A stretch of 64,000 bases of DNA, taken from NCBI RefSeq assembly GCF_030551255.1, contig NZ_CP130630.1:8803001-8867000 (forward strand), read 5' to 3'. This stretch comes from Streptomyces sp. NL15-2K. GTDB lineage: Bacteria; Actinomycetota; Actinomycetes; Streptomycetales; Streptomycetaceae. Under the pieces are notes generated by a model that saw nothing but the letters and a program-made list of their open reading frames with translations, was not told where the DNA came from and did not search any database. Below, piece by piece: positions 62,779-64,000 of this stretch (position 1 is its first letter; every line of letters begins with the position of its first letter). The translations under genes were made by a program, and so were the position numbers.

Positions 62779-63403
62779 TCAGCGTTGCCGCTCCAGGGTG
62801 AGGATGGCGGCGGAGATTGACGACAGGCGGTTCGGGCTGCACCACGCCCCGCGGAAGATCCGCCACGACTTCAGTCGTGCAACGCCGCGCTCGACCGGCG
62901 CCAGCGCTGCGGACAGCGCGCGGTTGACGGCTTGCTGGGTTGGCGTGAGGTCGCGGCCGGGCGGGCGTCTCTGAGGGCGTCTCCCACGGGCCGGCTCACA
63001 TGCGGGCGCGGTCGGCGAGGACCGGGACGCCTTGGCGTTCGCAGATCCGGATGATCCGGTGGGTGCGGGCTGCGGTCAGGTCGTGCGCTCGGCCGGGAGG
63101 CGTGGGCGGGATCCACAGCAGCCGGCCCTAAGGAGGACGTAGTTGGGATCGGTCTCGCGCGGCACCTTGAGCAGGCCCGGTGCACGGTCGGCGAGCAGGC
63201 TGATCATCGCGGTGGTGTAGGCGTGAGCGGTGCCAGTCACCCTCGCGGGTGACGATGAGCATGGTGACCCACTCGACCAGGGCATGGGGCAGGTCGAATG
63301 CGGCAGGATAGGGAACCAACAGGGCTCCTGTGCCGGTGGTTGAGACTTCGAACACCTCCCTCAACGGCACGGGAGCCTTGTCCGTTGCGGACACCGACGC
63401 CAT
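62779..63403 (-). mobile_element. DDE transposase pseudogene (IS5-family type)
   Basis: Minus-strand pieces in several frames rebuild a Streptomyces DDE transposase: FDLPHALVEWVTMLIVTREG, GTAHAYTTAMISLLADRAPG, LLKVPRETDPNYVLL, then DLTAARTHRIIRICERQG, VPVLADRA, and the C-terminus LAPVERGVARLKSWRIFRGA, SSISAAILTLERQR. Segments between them are deleted and the frame is broken at least three times. It is a dead element between the integrase and ngcE. Confidence 0.8.
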
Positions 63404-63601
63404 CAGGATCAGTGGCCACGCTGAAAGAGCCAGATGTGATTCAAGCGTGCAGTGATGTCAAGTGTGTCGCCTGTGGCATTCGGGCTTTATGTCACGGATT
63501 TTTCCGGCGCGCGACGCACAGGCCGCTCATATTTCCGCGAGGTCTCAACTCGGAAAAGACCCGCGGCCAACCTTGCATTCGATCTTGCTCCGGCACCGAT
63601 A

Positions 63602-63617
63602 AATGGACTATACCTGT
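63602..63617. promoter_or_regulatory. Possible DasR (dre) site upstream of ngcE
   Basis: AATGGACTATACCTGT agrees at 11 of 16 positions with the dre consensus ACTGGTCTAGACCACT, including the GG..CTA.ACC core. DasR control would make sense for an N-acetylglucosamine/chitobiose importer. It lies 135 bp before the start. The rest of 63404-63751 holds no gene. Confidence 0.5.
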
Positions 63618-63751
63618 CGGCACTTCACACGATCCGCACGTCACGCTCCACTTCATGATCCACTTTTCTGCACGACCCTGCTTGACCTGACCGCGGTGCC
63701 GGGAAAGATCCGGTTCACCGCCTGAGTCCTGGAGAAGGCGAGGACTTGAGC

Positions 63752-64000
63752 ATGGGATCCACTTCCGCCGAGAACAACGGCACCGGTGGTGTAGGCCGCC
63801 GCGATCTGATCAAGCGGTCCGCCGCGCTGGGCCTGATCTCCGTCCCCACCATGAGTTTCCTGTCCGCGTGCGCCAGCAGTGGCGGCGACGACAGCGGCGA
63901 CAAGGCCAAGGCGGGCGCGAAGACCGCGAAGAACCCGCTCGGCGTGAACGAGACCGCGGGGATGGAATTCGTCCTGTTCGACGGCGGCTTCGGCAAGGAG
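63752..64000 (+). CDS. ngcE: NgcE-like N-acetylglucosamine/chitobiose-binding lipoprotein (partial)
   Basis: The first 83 codons before the window ends. ATG 63752 follows GGAGAAGG-type sequence. The signal has twin arginines (GVGRRDLIKRSAALGLISV) and a lipobox LSAC (C40), then a Gly/Ser/Asp linker and the mature start KNPLGVNETAGMEFVLFDGG, FGKE. This start matches the NgcE branch of CUT1 binding proteins, which bind GlcNAc and chitobiose at the cell surface. The permease genes ngcF and ngcG would be expected just beyond the window. Confidence 0.8.
   Translation, partial: MGSTSAENNGTGGVGRRDLIKRSAALGLISVPTMSFLSACASSGGDDSGDKAKAGAKTAKNPLGVNETAGMEFVLFDGGFGKE

Overview
This window is a piece of a high-GC actinomycete chromosome, almost certainly Streptomyces. 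The signs are strong third-position G/C in nearly every gene, many GTG/TTG starts, short translationally coupled overlaps, a giant SARP regulator, an RsbW-like ATPase, an aconitase (acnA), a CebR box before a secreted AA10 LPMO, carbohydrate ABC importers without a dedicated ATPase, and an NgcE-type lipoprotein at the right edge. I see no tRNA, rRNA, CRISPR array or replication origin.

Layout. (1) 1-12850: a signalling/conflict island. It holds an FxsT-type protein (SAV_2336-like + NB-ARC + TPR), a cation/proton antiporter, an alpha/beta hydrolase coupled to a caspase-like protease with a C-terminal effector-associated-like domain, a small FxsA-like candidate RiPP precursor, a large hairpin, an HExxH protein of the peptide beta-hydroxylase type, and a coupled SPFH/NAD-kinase-like pair. 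(2) 12917-15700: arginine deiminase, ornithine carbamoyltransferase and an RsbW-like ATPase. (3) 15994-29488: aromatic catabolism. A PaaX/benzoate- or aminobenzoate-CoA ligase locus with a broken acyl-CoA dehydrogenase borders a leftward six-gene operon: Rieske dioxygenase alpha/beta, dienelactone hydrolase, MHS transporter, esterase and TPP enzyme. The segment 24.9-27.5 kb is visibly less GC-rich. The area is strewn with fragments (hydratase, IclR, FAD monooxygenase, IS701-type transposase). (4) 29502-33761: a TetR gene and a metF-like/purU/ligM-like operon that fits tetrahydrofolate-dependent O-demethylation of methoxylated aromatics. (5) 34.2-34.7 kb: IS5 and tyrosine-recombinase remnants. 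(6) 34799-46546: an XRE-MurA fusion, a DUF4236 protein, Lrp, SMP-30, a methyltransferase, a DrrAB-like exporter, a 1045-aa SARP, a 180-bp MITE, and a divergent TetR/ABC-F pair. (7) 46550-60790: aconitase with a palindrome and an iron box, then a plant-polysaccharide region: LPMO, CE7 acetyl esterase, an LplB/YtcP/lipoprotein importer, a YesL-like protein, GH42 and GH67. (8) 60.8-64 kb: a phiC31-type serine integrase beside a beheaded glycosidase-operon gene, a dead transposase, and the start of ngcE behind a dre-like site.

The least ordinary system is at 97-10827. A NTPase/TPR sensor, two hydrolytic effectors, a putative modified peptide and its modifying enzyme are clustered, which fits the counter-invader and regulated-cell-death systems of multicellular bacteria. 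No radical SAM partner is visible, and the candidate precursor lacks the canonical FxSxx tail.
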